A stretch of DNA of 64,000 nucleotides from Prinsepia uniflora (Eukaryota > Streptophyta > Magnoliopsida > Rosales > Rosaceae), in the NCBI GenBank assembly GCA_032719365.1, contig CM064875.1, positions 37,904,693 through 37,968,692 of the forward strand, in the 5' to 3' direction. The position numbers and the translations under genes are program-made. Within the stretch, counting starts at the first letter, position 1. Every line of letters begins with the position of its first letter. Positions 1 through 10,033 of the stretch are shown piece after piece. The notes under the pieces were generated by a model, which was not told the origin of the DNA, searched no databases, and worked only from the letters and a program-made list of their open reading frames with translations.

Positions 1-243
1 TCGTGTGGACTCGAACGTGAGCTAGGCTAAGTATTTTGAGCCTGTACGTGGCATGACTGCCCATGGGGCAGGCTTTTATATAAAGGTTGAGACTGGTTGT
101 ATGATTTCTATAAGCGGGATATGACTTATATCCGGTTGAGGTGGATTATGTTTCGAGTTCATCTTAGACGTGTTTCCTTGGGAAAATATTATGGCTCCCA
201 CTAATTGGAATTTCGAGGATGAAATTCTTTAAGAGGGGTAGGT
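1..243 (+). mobile_element. 3' tail of a family B internal region with polypurine tract
   Basis: This stretch is nearly identical to 14636-14877, the end of the next family B internal region. It ends with the hallmark of Tekay-type gypsy elements: a TTTCGAGGATGAAATTCTTTAAG box, followed by a purine tract and then TGTAACGACCCGG, the start of an LTR at 244. The body of this element and its own 5' LTR lie left of the window. No open frame survives here. The identity of the two tails indicates a tandem B array rather than two independent insertions. Confidence 0.8.
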
Positions 244-922
244 TGTAACGACCCGGACTTTCAGAAAAGAAAATTTGGAGAATTTGAAGAAAAAAACGAT
301 TTTGTCCCTAAAATTGGACGAACGGGTGACTTTTGCTCGAGCGGTCAAACGGACTTTGACCGATGACCGGGACATAGTTCGGGACATCACGAGTCCATAG
401 ACAGGTTGTAACGACCCGTCCCAAATTCCAGGATTAGATTAGTGACTAATCACGATTAGTAAGGCTAATCCGTGATTAGTTGGGTGAAATCGGACGAACG
501 ATGTGAAATGACCGTTTTGCCCCTAGTGGTGGCAAAACGTTGACTTTTCAATCGGGCGGTCAAATGGACTTTGACCGATGACCGTGATGTAGTTCGTGAT
601 GTCACTAGTTCATAGACAGGTGGCACGTTCAATTCTGACGTTCGAGGAGGAAGTTATGACGTTCGGAGGTTTAGGGGCATTTTGGTAATTTTGGTTAAAT
701 GGGGGTCAAATGTTGACTTTTTGACCGGGAGGTCCGATGGCCGAGGGCCGAAGACCGTTACGTAGATAAGGACGATACGAATCCATAGGCAGGCGGAACA
801 CTGAAATCGGACTTCGAACGGGAGAGTTATGGGTCACAGAAGTTCGATTTCACTATGCATGAACTTCGAGACGGGGACGTTTTGGCGAAATCTGATTGGG
901 TGGATATTTTGGTGGGCCCCAT

Positions 923-948
923 GGATGAGTGACAAGTGTCACTCATCC
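923..948. promoter_or_regulatory. 26-bp palindrome upstream of the LTR TATA box
   Basis: The arms GGATGAGTGACA and TGTCACTCATCC are perfect 12-bp reverse complements around a central AG. The core TGAGTGACA resembles a bZIP (GCN4/AP-1-like) half-site. The palindrome recurs in the 3' LTR (starting near 7385) and, degenerated, in the solo A LTRs (near 22374 and 58918). It lies about 30 bases upstream of the TATA box. Confidence 0.6.
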
Positions 949-977
949 CATTGACTTGATCCCCCAATTTGTGGATC

Positions 978-984
978 TATATAA
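978..984 (+). promoter_or_regulatory. TATA box of family A LTR promoter
   Basis: TATATAA sits at the head of an AT-rich block and is followed by an A/C- and pyrimidine-rich stretch (about 1010-1210) typical of plant leader sequence. The same box is at 7440-7446 in the 3' LTR. Transcription would start near 1010, placing U3 at 407 to about 1010 and leaving a very long R/U5 of roughly 2.5 kb. Confidence 0.6.
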
Positions 985-1691
985 TTAATTAATATTATTT
1001 AATTAATTTTATAAACCAAACCCACCCACCATTCAATCTCAACCCTCCAAATCAATTCTAACTTTAAATCCACACCCTCCATCCCATCTCTCTTTCTCTC
1101 ATCAGCCATCCTCCTTCATCTTTGTTCATCCTCCAACCCGAAACCCATAACCCCATTTTTCTTCATTTTCTTCATTTTCTTTCAAAAATCAAAACACACA
1201 ATCACACTTCACCATTCATCACTTGTATGAGCTGGGAGTGACCGTGGGGGGAGTGTGAAGGGCTGAGGACGGAGAGGGTGGACGGTGGCCCACGGTGGAG
1301 GACACGGCGGAGGAGAACCCTTGAGGTAAGAAAACTTCAAAATTCGAAAATGAGTTTTAAGGGACGGTTTTAGGTTTCTGTGGATCCTAACACATTCTAG
1401 GGACTTAGGGGAGTCAAGAGGGATTGGTTTCGAGGCGTTGGACGACCTGTAACAACCGTGAACGGCGGAGGAAGTCACGGCCGCCATGGGCGAATTGGAG
1501 GTACGAGTTTTAGTTGTTTTCCTTCCATTTTAATGTCATAGAACCTTAGGTTAGATTGAGAAGAGTAGAATGGGACAAACGGGAGGAGAAACGGTGGCCG
1601 GAGCAGGGAGAACCGGTCGGGTCAAGCCGCGGGTCACGGCGACCCGGTTGCAGTCATTCGGGTCGACCCGCGAGGAGGCAGGGATAACTGA

Positions 1692-1815
1692 TGACGTCAT
1701 CCTGATGACGTCATCATGTCAAGGATGACGTCATCATGTCAGACTGACATGTCAGATAGTGGGCCAATGGGAGCGTGACACGTGTCACTGTCAGGGGCTG
1801 TCAGTGATGACGTCA
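1692..1815. promoter_or_regulatory. Cluster of TGACGTCA palindromes plus a G-box
   Basis: Four perfect TGACGTCA sites lie at 1692, 1706, 1726 and 1808. A 14-bp palindrome GTGACACGTGTCAC with a CACGTG core is at 1775-1788. The 3' LTR has five TGACGTCA sites (8154, 8174, 8271, 8282, 8294) and the same G-box (8238-8251). These are classic plant bZIP (TGA/ABF-type) binding cores, so the cluster could act as an intragenic enhancer. The copy number differs between the two LTRs, so the cluster is still changing. Confidence 0.6.
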
Positions 1816-1820
1816 GCGGG

Positions 1821-1881
1821 TACTGTAGCGGCGCGTGAAGCCCACGCGCAGCCACTTCAGGCGGCGCGTGAGGGCGTGTGG
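1821..1881 (+). repeat. GC-rich module GCGCGTG...CACGCGC conserved across LTR families
   Basis: The module begins with CTGTAGC, then GCGCGTG-AAGCC-CACGCGC (7-bp arms), AGCCACTT and one or two more GCGCGTG units. Equivalents are at 8303-8365 (A 3' LTR), 11131-11190 (B), 16916-16977 (C), 24324-24385 (D, reversed), 40889-40950 (E) and 44011-44072 (C). It is followed in most copies by another conserved stretch containing AACGAACATTTTG. The shared position suggests an RNA structure or protein-binding site. Confidence 0.6.
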
Positions 1882-2383
1882 CAGGGAATCTGGGGAAGGT
1901 TCCAACATACGAAATCATCTATTCGATGTAACGAACATTTTGGGACTGGTTTCGTGTCAATCGGACACTGTCTCGATATGTTTCGGGGTAACGGAAGGTT
2001 TAAGTTCAGTTTTAAAAATAGTTAAAAATACGGGAAAATTACGGGGCTTTAGTGGGAGGTTAATTAAGTAGTTAGTAAACTTCTATTATGATTTGGATAG
2101 GTTTGGGAGTCCCGGTAACGGTGATCGGCTCGGGGAGCCGTATGGCACGCAAATTGAGGCGGCAGCTCGGACGGTCTATGAGTGGACCTTGTTTTCTAAA
2201 TTGGTGCATGCATAAATGTTTGTTATATGTTTTAATACATGTTTGATGATGCCATGGGTGCATTTCTATGTGGTTACATATAAGCACGTATTTCGAGGTT
2301 TCAGCCTTATACGGTGCTTATACGGGTCTGTATTTCTTTATTGATTTAAATGAACTGGATTTGGATTTCAAAAGGATAAACTC

Positions 2384-2476
2384 GGGTATGAGACCCATTT
2401 GGTTTTGTCTCGGGCATATGACCTCAGATATCGGGCACGGTGCCCAACTGATGTCCTATGTTCGGGTACGAGACCC
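2384..2476 (+). repeat. Micro-hairpins in family A LTR
   Basis: Three hairpins are visible: GGGT-ATGAG-ACCC (2384-2396), GGGCAC-G-GTGCCC (2433-2445) and GGGT-ACGAG-ACCC (2464-2476). They belong to the covarying hairpin set described in the findings. Confidence 0.6.
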
Positions 2477-2527
2477 AGTCACTTTTCGGTTTTGATTTCA
2501 GATCAGGGAACCTTAAATGGATTCCCA

Positions 2528-2762
2528 GGTTCATGACGGTTTATGGGAACCGGCATGAACCCTTGTTATGGTATCGTGGTTCATGACGGTTTATGGGAAC
2601 CGGCATGAACCCTTGCTGGTTATTACGGTACATGACGGTTTATGGGAACCGGCATGTTACCTCGGTTATGTTATTACGGTACATGACAGTTTATGGGAAC
2701 CGGCATGTTACCTCATTATGGATATTATAGATCATGACGGTTCAGGGGAACCGGTCATGAAT
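2528..2762 (+). repeat. About 54-bp tandem repeat of hairpin units, five copies
   Basis: Each unit contains CATGACGGTTTATGGGAACC followed by GGCATG; CGGTT and AACCG can pair, and CATG flanks the unit. The last copy differs as CGGTTC-AGGG-GAACCG with longer outer TCATGA arms, so pairing is kept while bases change. The 3' LTR has the same array at 9014-9248. The reversed solo LTR 20159-22915 and solo LTR 58402-61291 keep fewer copies. A 143-codon frame through this repeat (2568-2999, repeated at 9054-9485) is a by-product. Confidence 0.75.
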
Positions 2763-3550
2763 GTTTATGTTATGTATATATATGTTCATCTACCTTCCTT
2801 TACTTCTTTATCTCCTCCGGGGAGGGTCGTTGGCCTGGGTGGACCCCGGAGTAGTCACGGAGCACCGACTGAGTGGAGTCACCCCCCAGTTGGGTTCCTT
2901 ACTCTCACGAAGGCTATGGTTACTATTACCTCGGGTAGGGTCAGTGGTCTGCGGACATTGACCTTGACTTTGAGAAGACTCGGATTGAGACCCGCGTAGC
3001 ACGCGCGTAGCTTTCTATACCGTGACAGGATTGGTTGTGTGACTTCTATGTTTATATGATATATGATATGTGGTGTGCACAGGTGTGCACAGGATTTGAG
3101 CAGTGGCTCGTGTACTTGGTTTCTTTATGGTTTGGGGCCGAGTCCCTTATGGATTTGGGCAGTGGCTCGTATGGTCGTTTTCATTGTGGTCCTTTCGACC
3201 TTAGTTTATATCAGCTTTGGGCTTAGTCCCACATATGGTTTGTTTTGGATAAATGGTTTTCGAGTGCATTCATGCTTTTTAGTGGAGGGTACAAATGTCT
3301 TATGAAATGTTTTTATAAACTTTTGTTTTGTCCACTCACAGTTTTTAATGTTTTGACTGCCCTTCAGGTTGACATCGGATGTGGACTGTAGCAGAGACCG
3401 AGATATCACATGCCTCCTCCGGATCCTGGCGTACTCTGATAGCCCGGGAGGGCAAAGGTCGGAAATATCCCTTGTCTGACACTTCGTGTCGGATGGGAGC
3501 AGGGTCATCCCGCACTAATCCCGGGGGGATTGGGATGGGTCCTGTCAACG

Positions 3551-3562
3551 TGGTATCAGAGC
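3551..3562 (+). other. Primer-binding site of element A (tRNA-iMet)
   Basis: TGGTATCAGAGC lies three bases after the 5' LTR and matches the plant initiator tRNA-Met 3' end complement used by Tekay and many other plant elements. It is intact, so the RNA could be reverse transcribed if enzymes were supplied in trans. Confidence 0.85.
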
Positions 3563-3602
3563 GGGGTTGTCTCTATTCGAGCAACCGCGGAGCTCTTGGA
3601 GT

Positions 3603-3659
3603 ATGTACGCTGGTCGAGGACGTGATATCTCAAAGGGCTACAGTTCGTTATCAACCTGA
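3603..3659 (+). pseudogene. Short gag-start remnant in element A
   Basis: After the primer site an ATG opens an 18-codon frame (MYAGRGRDISKGYSSLST) before a stop. Tekay gag proteins start at a comparable distance from the primer site, often with a basic N-terminus. The match is positional, and it may only mark where gag began. Confidence 0.3.
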
Positions 3660-6600
3660 GGTTGGGGTGCCGGTACGATAGTTAGTAGGATTGGATTGTG
3701 GACCGTCTTGGTTCGGCATTCGATGTCGGAGTTGCCATAGTTCTGTCGTGGATGACAGTGTGGGACCCTACAAAGGGATACACGTATTCTTATAGATTTT
3801 GATCGTGAGACGGTTAGTTGGGATCGTCTTTCACGATGTCGTAGGATCGGTTCCGACGACTGATTCGAGGTTGTGACCATTAGATGGTCAGATTATGTTG
3901 AGTTAAATGGATTTACTGCAGTCGGCAGTTAGCAGCCGGATTCGAGGAATCCTGGTTGGATTGTTGGTAGGATTGGATTGACGTCTTTTCGATGTCAAGA
4001 CCGCGGAGTCGGTCAGATTGTGGATTGTACTGCCTTGTGCAGTTGGGTTCGATGGAACTCTAGGTATGATCATGGAATCCTATGGTAGGATGTGTATGGT
4101 TCGGAAAGGCAAGTTGGCGAGTGGTGTGACTTTGACGACTATTCGGATTTGGATTCGTTAGTCGGTCTAGTCATGTCAGCTTGTGTGGGGACTGCACTTC
4201 GCAGTCGAGGTTGTACTTATCCGTTAGACCTAGTAGGTTGTCGTGCTACATTAGTTGTGATGGATTGTTGGTACAACTACGGTCATGGATGACCTGGTAG
4301 AAGACATTGGTTTAGTCGAGTTACGACTGGTAGAGTTTGATTTGGACAAGTTATCAGGGTTGGTACTTGTCGATGGAATCCCTGAGTGGTATCTGGAGTG
4401 GTTAATACAGGCGGTTGATTCCGTTGGATGCGAATCTCGATAGTGATGCCTGGTAGTTAGGTCTGCACGAGTGTGTGGCAGGCGCTACTACCGAGAACGG
4501 TCGTAGTTACTATTATTGGGAATCGGGGACGTTCGGGGACGTTTCCTTTTCTCGTATGAGTTGTCAGGGTGACTGTACCCAGAGTTGTTGGGTACGAGGG
4601 AGGCATAGTTTCTCCTATTCGAGCAAAGGTACGGGATCGTCGTTCGGTATGAGCAGAGATCCAGGGTTGTCAGATTTGCACCCGGTGTGCCGATGCTGAT
4701 ACTGATACTGGTGATAGTGCGTTGGTGCTGGTACTAGCGCTGGTGCTGGTACGGGTGATGGTGATGAGGCTGAGTCACGAGTTGGGATGTGACTCCGTCG
4801 AGATGGGCATATGTTCGGTATCTGTGGTTCAGGAGTGGATCACGGATAGTTAGGGTACACGTGGTTGATGTCCAGGTATGTTGTTTCCAATCTTGTTGGA
4901 ACTTCGAAATCACGAGAGGGTGCGATTGCGGTGACGGATGGAATGCGGGTTTTCCGCATTGGTAATGGGTATGTCGAAGTCATTTTGGGTGAATTCTCAG
5001 ATTCTACCATGATTGATGATGGTAGATGACGTTGATGATATAGATGTTGTTGGTTGCCACTAGTACACCGATCGTGTATTGGTTGGTGGACCCGGGATTT
5101 GTTCTGAATCATCAGGAGGAGATGAGTATATCGAAGTTAAATGACTGAGATTTCTCATTTTCTACTTGGTGGCAGACGATGTTGGATTACGTGGCGTGGT
5201 GAGTGCAGCAAGTTTTGGTTGCATTCACGTAGGATGAGTTTTGATGTCATCGTGTTGGATCATCTTTGGTTTTCCAAGGTGGAATGACAAGGATTGATAC
5301 GAGGTAATCAGTGAGAACCCACAGTCTCGGCGTGTCTCGTCGTTGACTGATCTGTTTAGATGTGGGAATTGGTTTAGGACTTTGGGTATTGCTATGGATC
5401 TGGATCGTGATCTTGATGATCCAGATAGGTGGAGAGTTTATTACTCTTACTGGGATGTTTGAGTTGAGGATGATGGGACTGAACTTCTTTTCGAGGTAAA
5501 TCTCATATGGCTTGTTACTCGAGCGAGTAGGTGTCTGACGAGGTCGGATTTTATCAGACCTAGTGTTGTGTTGATGTTGGGATTGGCTTCCCTATGAAGT
5601 CAATCGATTGTAATAGGGTAATCGGTTTAGCAGGTAACCGATAGGTTTGGTTTTGGTATGTCTCGGTAGACGTGAACGATATTTCAGGTTTCGGAATCAG
5701 ATTTCTAGATGACGATTTAGGATTTGATTTTGGAACTTGAAAGAGGATTTCTGGAGTTGGGGTTTGGAATCGGATTCTGGGTGACGATTCAGGATTTGAT
5801 TCTAGAGCTTGACTGTGGATTTTCTTTTTTTGGATTTGGGTTCGGAATGGTTATTCCAAATGCTAGCTAACGGAATGATGATTTCGGATTCGGATTTGGA
5901 CATGGTTATGGATATGAGTTCTGGGTTTGAATTCGGGATTTCTTACAAAATTGCGGATTCGGATTCGGATTTGGAAATAGATGATGGGTTGGAGTTTCGA
6001 TTTGTCTAATGCTGGATTGGACAGATAGACTCCAAAATATAAACGTGTTTGGCTATGTCCTAGGTGGTTGTAGTTAGGTTGATGGATAGACGTATGTACC
6101 TGTACGTAGTTCGAGGTACAACACTGGGCAGACTTGTGGTGCCTAGTGACGGTATATAGGTTATACTCGTAGTACATTGGTGAGCGTGTTGGTAGTCGGC
6201 TTAGTTCCGATACCATTGGATTAGTTGAGGTCGTGGACTGAACATTGGATACTGTGCATTGGGTCATAGTATTTATGAGGGGTCCAGTTACACACAAGTC
6301 GAGTTAGATGTTGGTATACGTATACTCAGGATGAGTATGTTGGTGGTTAGTGTAACCACAAGTGGGTATAGTGTCAGTTTTCGACTGGCGACTGTCAAGT
6401 GGTGACAGTTTGTCGAAGGTGTCAGCGTGGATAGGTTAGTGAGGTCTGATGACTCCCACTGGGAGCATACGTCAGGATAGGTTAGAGATTGAGGAAGGAA
6501 CCGTAGAGTTGTTTATGTCAGCGAAAGGGTAGATTTAACAAGTGGGTCGATCATGGGGTACTTGGGCTACTCTGATACTGACCGGTGGTGTCAGTTCGGA

Positions 6601-6780
6601 GCGTATGGTTAGTGTCATTCTACATGGCCGAATGTAGTCGATGCGACGTGAGTGTTAGTGGTACGTCTGGCTGTAGACGAGTAAGTATTGTTCTGGTTAG
6701 TGGGTGTACTAGCGTACACGTGTTGCGTGGTAGATCGAATTATTTCCACGAGGTGGATGTGGAATCAGAATAGTTGGCGT
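3660..6780 (+). other. Non-coding internal region of element A
   Basis: No gag, protease, reverse transcriptase, RNase H or integrase motif was recognised in any frame. The frames present are short and interrupted. Near 5690-5830 a stretch is imperfectly repeated (GATTTCTAGATGACGATTTA / GATTCTGGGTGACGATTCA), and 5838-5900 resembles LTR sequence (GTTCGGAATGGTTATTCC), hinting that LTR-like material was copied into the core. Confidence 0.6.
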
Positions 6781-6868
6781 TTCGAGAACGGAACAAATTA
6801 AGGAGGGAAGAACGGTTAGATTAGGTCGGTTGGAATTTCGAGGACGAAATTAATTAAGGAGGGAAGGT
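6781..6868 (+). repeat. Duplicated polypurine tract of element A
   Basis: The 3' end box occurs twice: TTCGAGAACGGAACAAATTA then AGGAGGGAAG (6781-6810), and TTCGAGGACGAAATTAATTA then AGGAGGGAAGG (6838-6867). The second copy abuts the LTR at 6869 and is the functional one. The first is an upstream duplicate 57 bases away. Confidence 0.75.
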
Positions 6869-9800
6869 TGTAACGACCCGTCCCAAATTCCAAGATTAGA
6901 TTAGTGACTAATCACGATTAGTGATGCTAATCCGTGATTAGTTGGGCGAAATCGGACGAACGATGCGAAATGACCGTTTTGCCCCTGGTGGTGGCAAAAC
7001 GTTGACTTTTCAATCGGGCGGTCAAATGGACTTTGACCGATGACTGTGACGTAGTTCGTGACGTCACGAGTTCATAGACAGGTGGCACGTTCAATTCCGA
7101 CGTTCGAGGAGGAAGTTATGACGTTCGGAAGTTTAGGGGCATTTTGGTAATTTTGGTTAAATGGGGGTCAAATGTTGACTTTTTGACCGGGAGGTCCGAT
7201 GGCCAAGGGCCGAAGACCGTTACGTAGATAAGGACGATACGAATCCATAGGCAGGCGGCACACTGAAATCGGACTTCGAACGGGAGAGTTATGGGTCACG
7301 GAAGTTCGATTTCACTATGCACGAACTTCGAGACGGGGACGTTTTGGCGAAATCTGATTGGGTGGATATTTTGGTGGGCCCCATGGATGAGTGACAAGTG
7401 TCACTCATCCCATTGAATTGATCCCCCAATTTGTGGATCTATATAATTAATTAATATTATTTAATTAATTTTATAAACCAAACCCACCCACCATTCAATC
7501 TCAACCCTCCAAATCAATTCTAACTTTAAATCCACACCCTCCTTCCCATCTCTCTTTCTCTCATCAGCCATCCTCCTTCATCTTTGTTCATCCTCCAACC
7601 CGAAACCCATAACCCTATTTTTCTTCATTTTCTTCATTTTCTTTCAAAAATCAAAACACACAATCACACTTCACCATTCATCACTTGTATGAGCTGGGAG
7701 TGACCGTGGGGGGAGTGTGAAGGGCTGAGGACGGAGAGGGTGGACGGTGGCCCACGGTGGAGGACACGGCGGAGGAGAACCCGTGAGGTAAGACAACTTC
7801 AAAATTCGAAAATGAGTTTTAAGGGACGGTTTTGGGTTTCTGTGGATCCTAACACATTCTAGGGACTTAGGGGAGTCAAGAGGGATTGGTTTCGAGGCGT
7901 TGGACGGCCTGTAACAACCGTGAACGGCGGAGGAAGTCACGGCCGCCATGGCCGAATTGGAGGTACGGGTTTTAGTTGTTTTCCTTCCATTTTAATGTCA
8001 TAGAACCTTAGGTTAGATTGAGACGAGTAGAATGGGACAAACGGGAGGAGAAACGGTGGCCGGAGCAGGGAGAACCGGCCGGGTCAAGCCGCGGGTCACG
8101 GCAACCCGGTTGCAGTCATTCGGGTCGACCCGCGAGGAGGCAGGGATAACTGATGACGTCATCATGTCAAGGATGACGTCATCATGTCAGATCTGACAAT
8201 GTCAGACTGACATGTCAGACAGTGGGCCAATGGGAGCGTGACACGTGTCACTGTCAGGGGCTGTCAGTGATGACGTCATGCTGACGTCAGCGATGACGTC
8301 AGCGGGTACTGTAGCGGCGGATGAAGCCCACGCGCAGCCACTTCAGGCAGCGCGTGAGGGCTCGTGGCAGGGAATCTGGGGAAGGTTCCAACATACGAAA
8401 TCATCTGTTCGATGTAACGAACATTTTGGGACTGGTTTCGTGTCAATCGGACACTCTCTCGATATGTTTCGGGGCATCAGAAGGTTTAGGTTCGGTTTTA
8501 AAAATAGTTAAAAATACGGGAAAATTACGGGGCCTTAGTGGGAGGTTAATTAAGTAGTTAGTAACCTTCTATTACGATTTGGATAGGTTTAGGAGTCCCG
8601 GTGACGGTGATCGGCTCGGGGAGCCGTATGGCACGCAAATCGAGGCAGCAGCTCGGACGCTCTGTGAGTGGACCTTGTTTTCTAAATTGGTGCATGCATA
8701 AATGTTTGTTATATGTTTTAATACATGTTTGATGATGCCATGGGTGCATTTCTATGTGGTTACGTATAAGCACGTATTTCGAGGTTTCGGCCTTATACGG
8801 TGCTTATACGGGTCTGTATTTCTTTATTGATTTAAATGAACTGGATTTGGATTTCAAAAGGATAAACTCGGGTATGAGACCCATTTGGTTTTGTCTCGGG
8901 CATATGACCTCAGATATCGGGCACGGTGCCCAACTGATGTCCTATGTTCGGGTACGAGACCCAGTCACTTTACGGTTTTGATTTCAGGTGAGGGAACCTT
9001 AAATGGATTCCCAGGTTCATGACGGTTTATGGGAACCGGCATGAACCCTTGTTATGGTATCGTGGTTCATGACGGTTTATGGGAACCGGCATGAACCCTT
9101 GTTGGTTATTACGGTACATGACAGTTTATGGGAACCGGCATGTTACCTCGGTTATGTTATTACGGTACATGACGGTTTATGGGAACCGGCATGTTACCTG
9201 ATTTTGGATATTATAGATCATGACGGTTCAGGGGAACCGGTCATGAATGTTTATGTTATGTATATATATGCTCATCTACCTTCCTTTACTTCTTTATCTC
9301 CTCCGGGGAGGGTCGTTGGCCTGGGTGGACCCCGGAGTAGTCACGGAGCACCGACTGAGTGGAGTCACCCCCCAGTTGGGTTCCTTACTCTCAGGAAGGC
9401 TATGGTTACTATTACCTCGGGTAGGGTCAGTGGTCTGCGGACATTGACCTTGACTTTGAGAAGACTCGGATTGAGACGCGGGTAGCACGCGCGTAGCTTT
9501 GGATACCGTGACAGGATTGGTTGTGTGACTTATATGTATATATGATATATGATATGTGGTTTGCACAGGTGTGCACAGGATTTGAGCAGTGGCTCGTGTA
9601 CTTGGTTTCTTTATGGTTTGGGGCCGAGTCCCTTATGGATTTGGGCAGTGGCCCGTATGGTCGTTTTCATTGTGGTCCTTTCGACCTTAGTTTATATCTC
9701 CTTTGGGCTTAGTCCCACATATGGTTTGTTTTGGATAAATGGTTTTCGAGTGCATGCATGCTTTTTAGTGGAGGGTACAAATGTCTTATGAAATGTTTTT

Positions 9801-10033
9801 ATAAACTTTTGTTTTGTCCACTCACAGTTTTTAATGTTTTGACTGCCCTTCAGGTTGACATCGGATGTGGACTGTAGCAGAGACTGAGATATCACATGCC
9901 TCCTCCGGATCCTGGCGTACTCTGATAGCCCGGGAGGGCAAAGGTCGGAAATATCCCTTGTCTGACACTTCGTGTCAGACGGGAGCAGGGTCATCCCGCA
10001 CTAATCCCGGGGGGATTGGGATGGGTCCTGTCA
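6869..10033 (+). repeat. 3' LTR of element A
   Basis: This 3165-bp LTR starts at the base after the purine tract and ends GGTCCTGTCA, followed by the target duplication CAGGT (10034-10038). It has one more TGACGTCA site than the 5' LTR and a perfect hairpin near its end. Otherwise it is collinear with 407-3547. Confidence 0.92.
9961..9979 (+). promoter_or_regulatory. Hairpin near the LTR 3' end
   Basis: TCTGACAC-TTC-GTGTCAGA forms an 8-bp stem about 55 bases before the LTR end. The same hairpin is in the solo A LTRs (20208-20230 reversed; 61218-61240). The 5' LTR copy (3477-3497) has a mutated right arm. Its place next to the primer site suggests a role in RNA folding or priming, but this is inference. 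Confidence 0.5.

Larger units (their letters stand above)
1326..3367 (+). other. Candidate leader intron inside the family A LTR
   Basis: A strong donor (TTGAG|GTAAG) lies about 300 bases past the TATA box. An acceptor context (CACTCACA branch-point-like, T-rich tract, CCCTTCAG|GT) lies 180 bases before the LTR end. The 3' LTR keeps both (donor 7788, acceptor 9853). The same pair is found in families B, C and E despite low overall similarity. Splicing is inferred from motifs only. Confidence 0.45.
407..3547 (+). repeat. 5' LTR of element A
   Basis: This 3141-bp LTR starts TGTAACGACCCGTCCC and ends at CCTGTCA, directly followed by ACG and the primer-binding site. It contains, in order: a 26-bp palindrome, a TATA box, a pyrimidine-rich leader, a strong splice donor, a cluster of TGACGTCA sites, the GC-rich module, small hairpins, a 54-bp hairpin tandem repeat and a splice-acceptor-like site. 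The 3' LTR (6869-10033) is the same throughout. Open frames that appear at the same places in both LTRs reflect this duplication and are not evidence of coding. Confidence 0.92.
407..10033 (+). mobile_element. Family A: complete non-autonomous LTR element (LARD-like, Tekay-type)
   Basis: Two long LTRs (407-3547 and 6869-10033) flank a 3.3 kb internal region. The LTRs begin TGTAACGACCC and end GGTCCTGTCA. The target duplication CAGGT is present at 402-406 and 10034-10038, interrupting the B LTR at a point where the two halves rejoin cleanly. A tRNA-Met primer site follows the 5' LTR and a purine tract precedes the 3' LTR. No gag-pol frame is present. Long LTRs with a non-coding core match the LARD class of large retrotransposon derivatives. 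In the first 280 bases I counted about 12 differences between the two LTRs, mostly C/T or G/A transitions, so the insertion is not brand new. Confidence 0.92.

Noticed and set aside
1209..1487. 92-codon minus-strand frame repeated at 7671-7949
   Set aside because: It lies antisense to the LTR leader and splice donor. Its conservation is explained by the LTR duplication.
2528..2762. Regularly spaced repeats resembling a CRISPR array
   Set aside because: Units are contiguous tandem hairpins with no unique spacers, in a plant LTR.
2568..2999. 143-codon frame, repeated at 9054-9485
   Set aside because: It runs through the 54-bp hairpin repeat and occurs twice because the LTR does. No domain and biased composition.
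3551..3562. tRNA-Met gene
   Set aside because: The match is only the 12-base primer site complementary to the tRNA end; no tRNA body follows.
5863..6297. 144-codon minus-strand frame in the element A core
   Set aside because: Low-complexity, no recognisable domain and opposite to the element's transcription.
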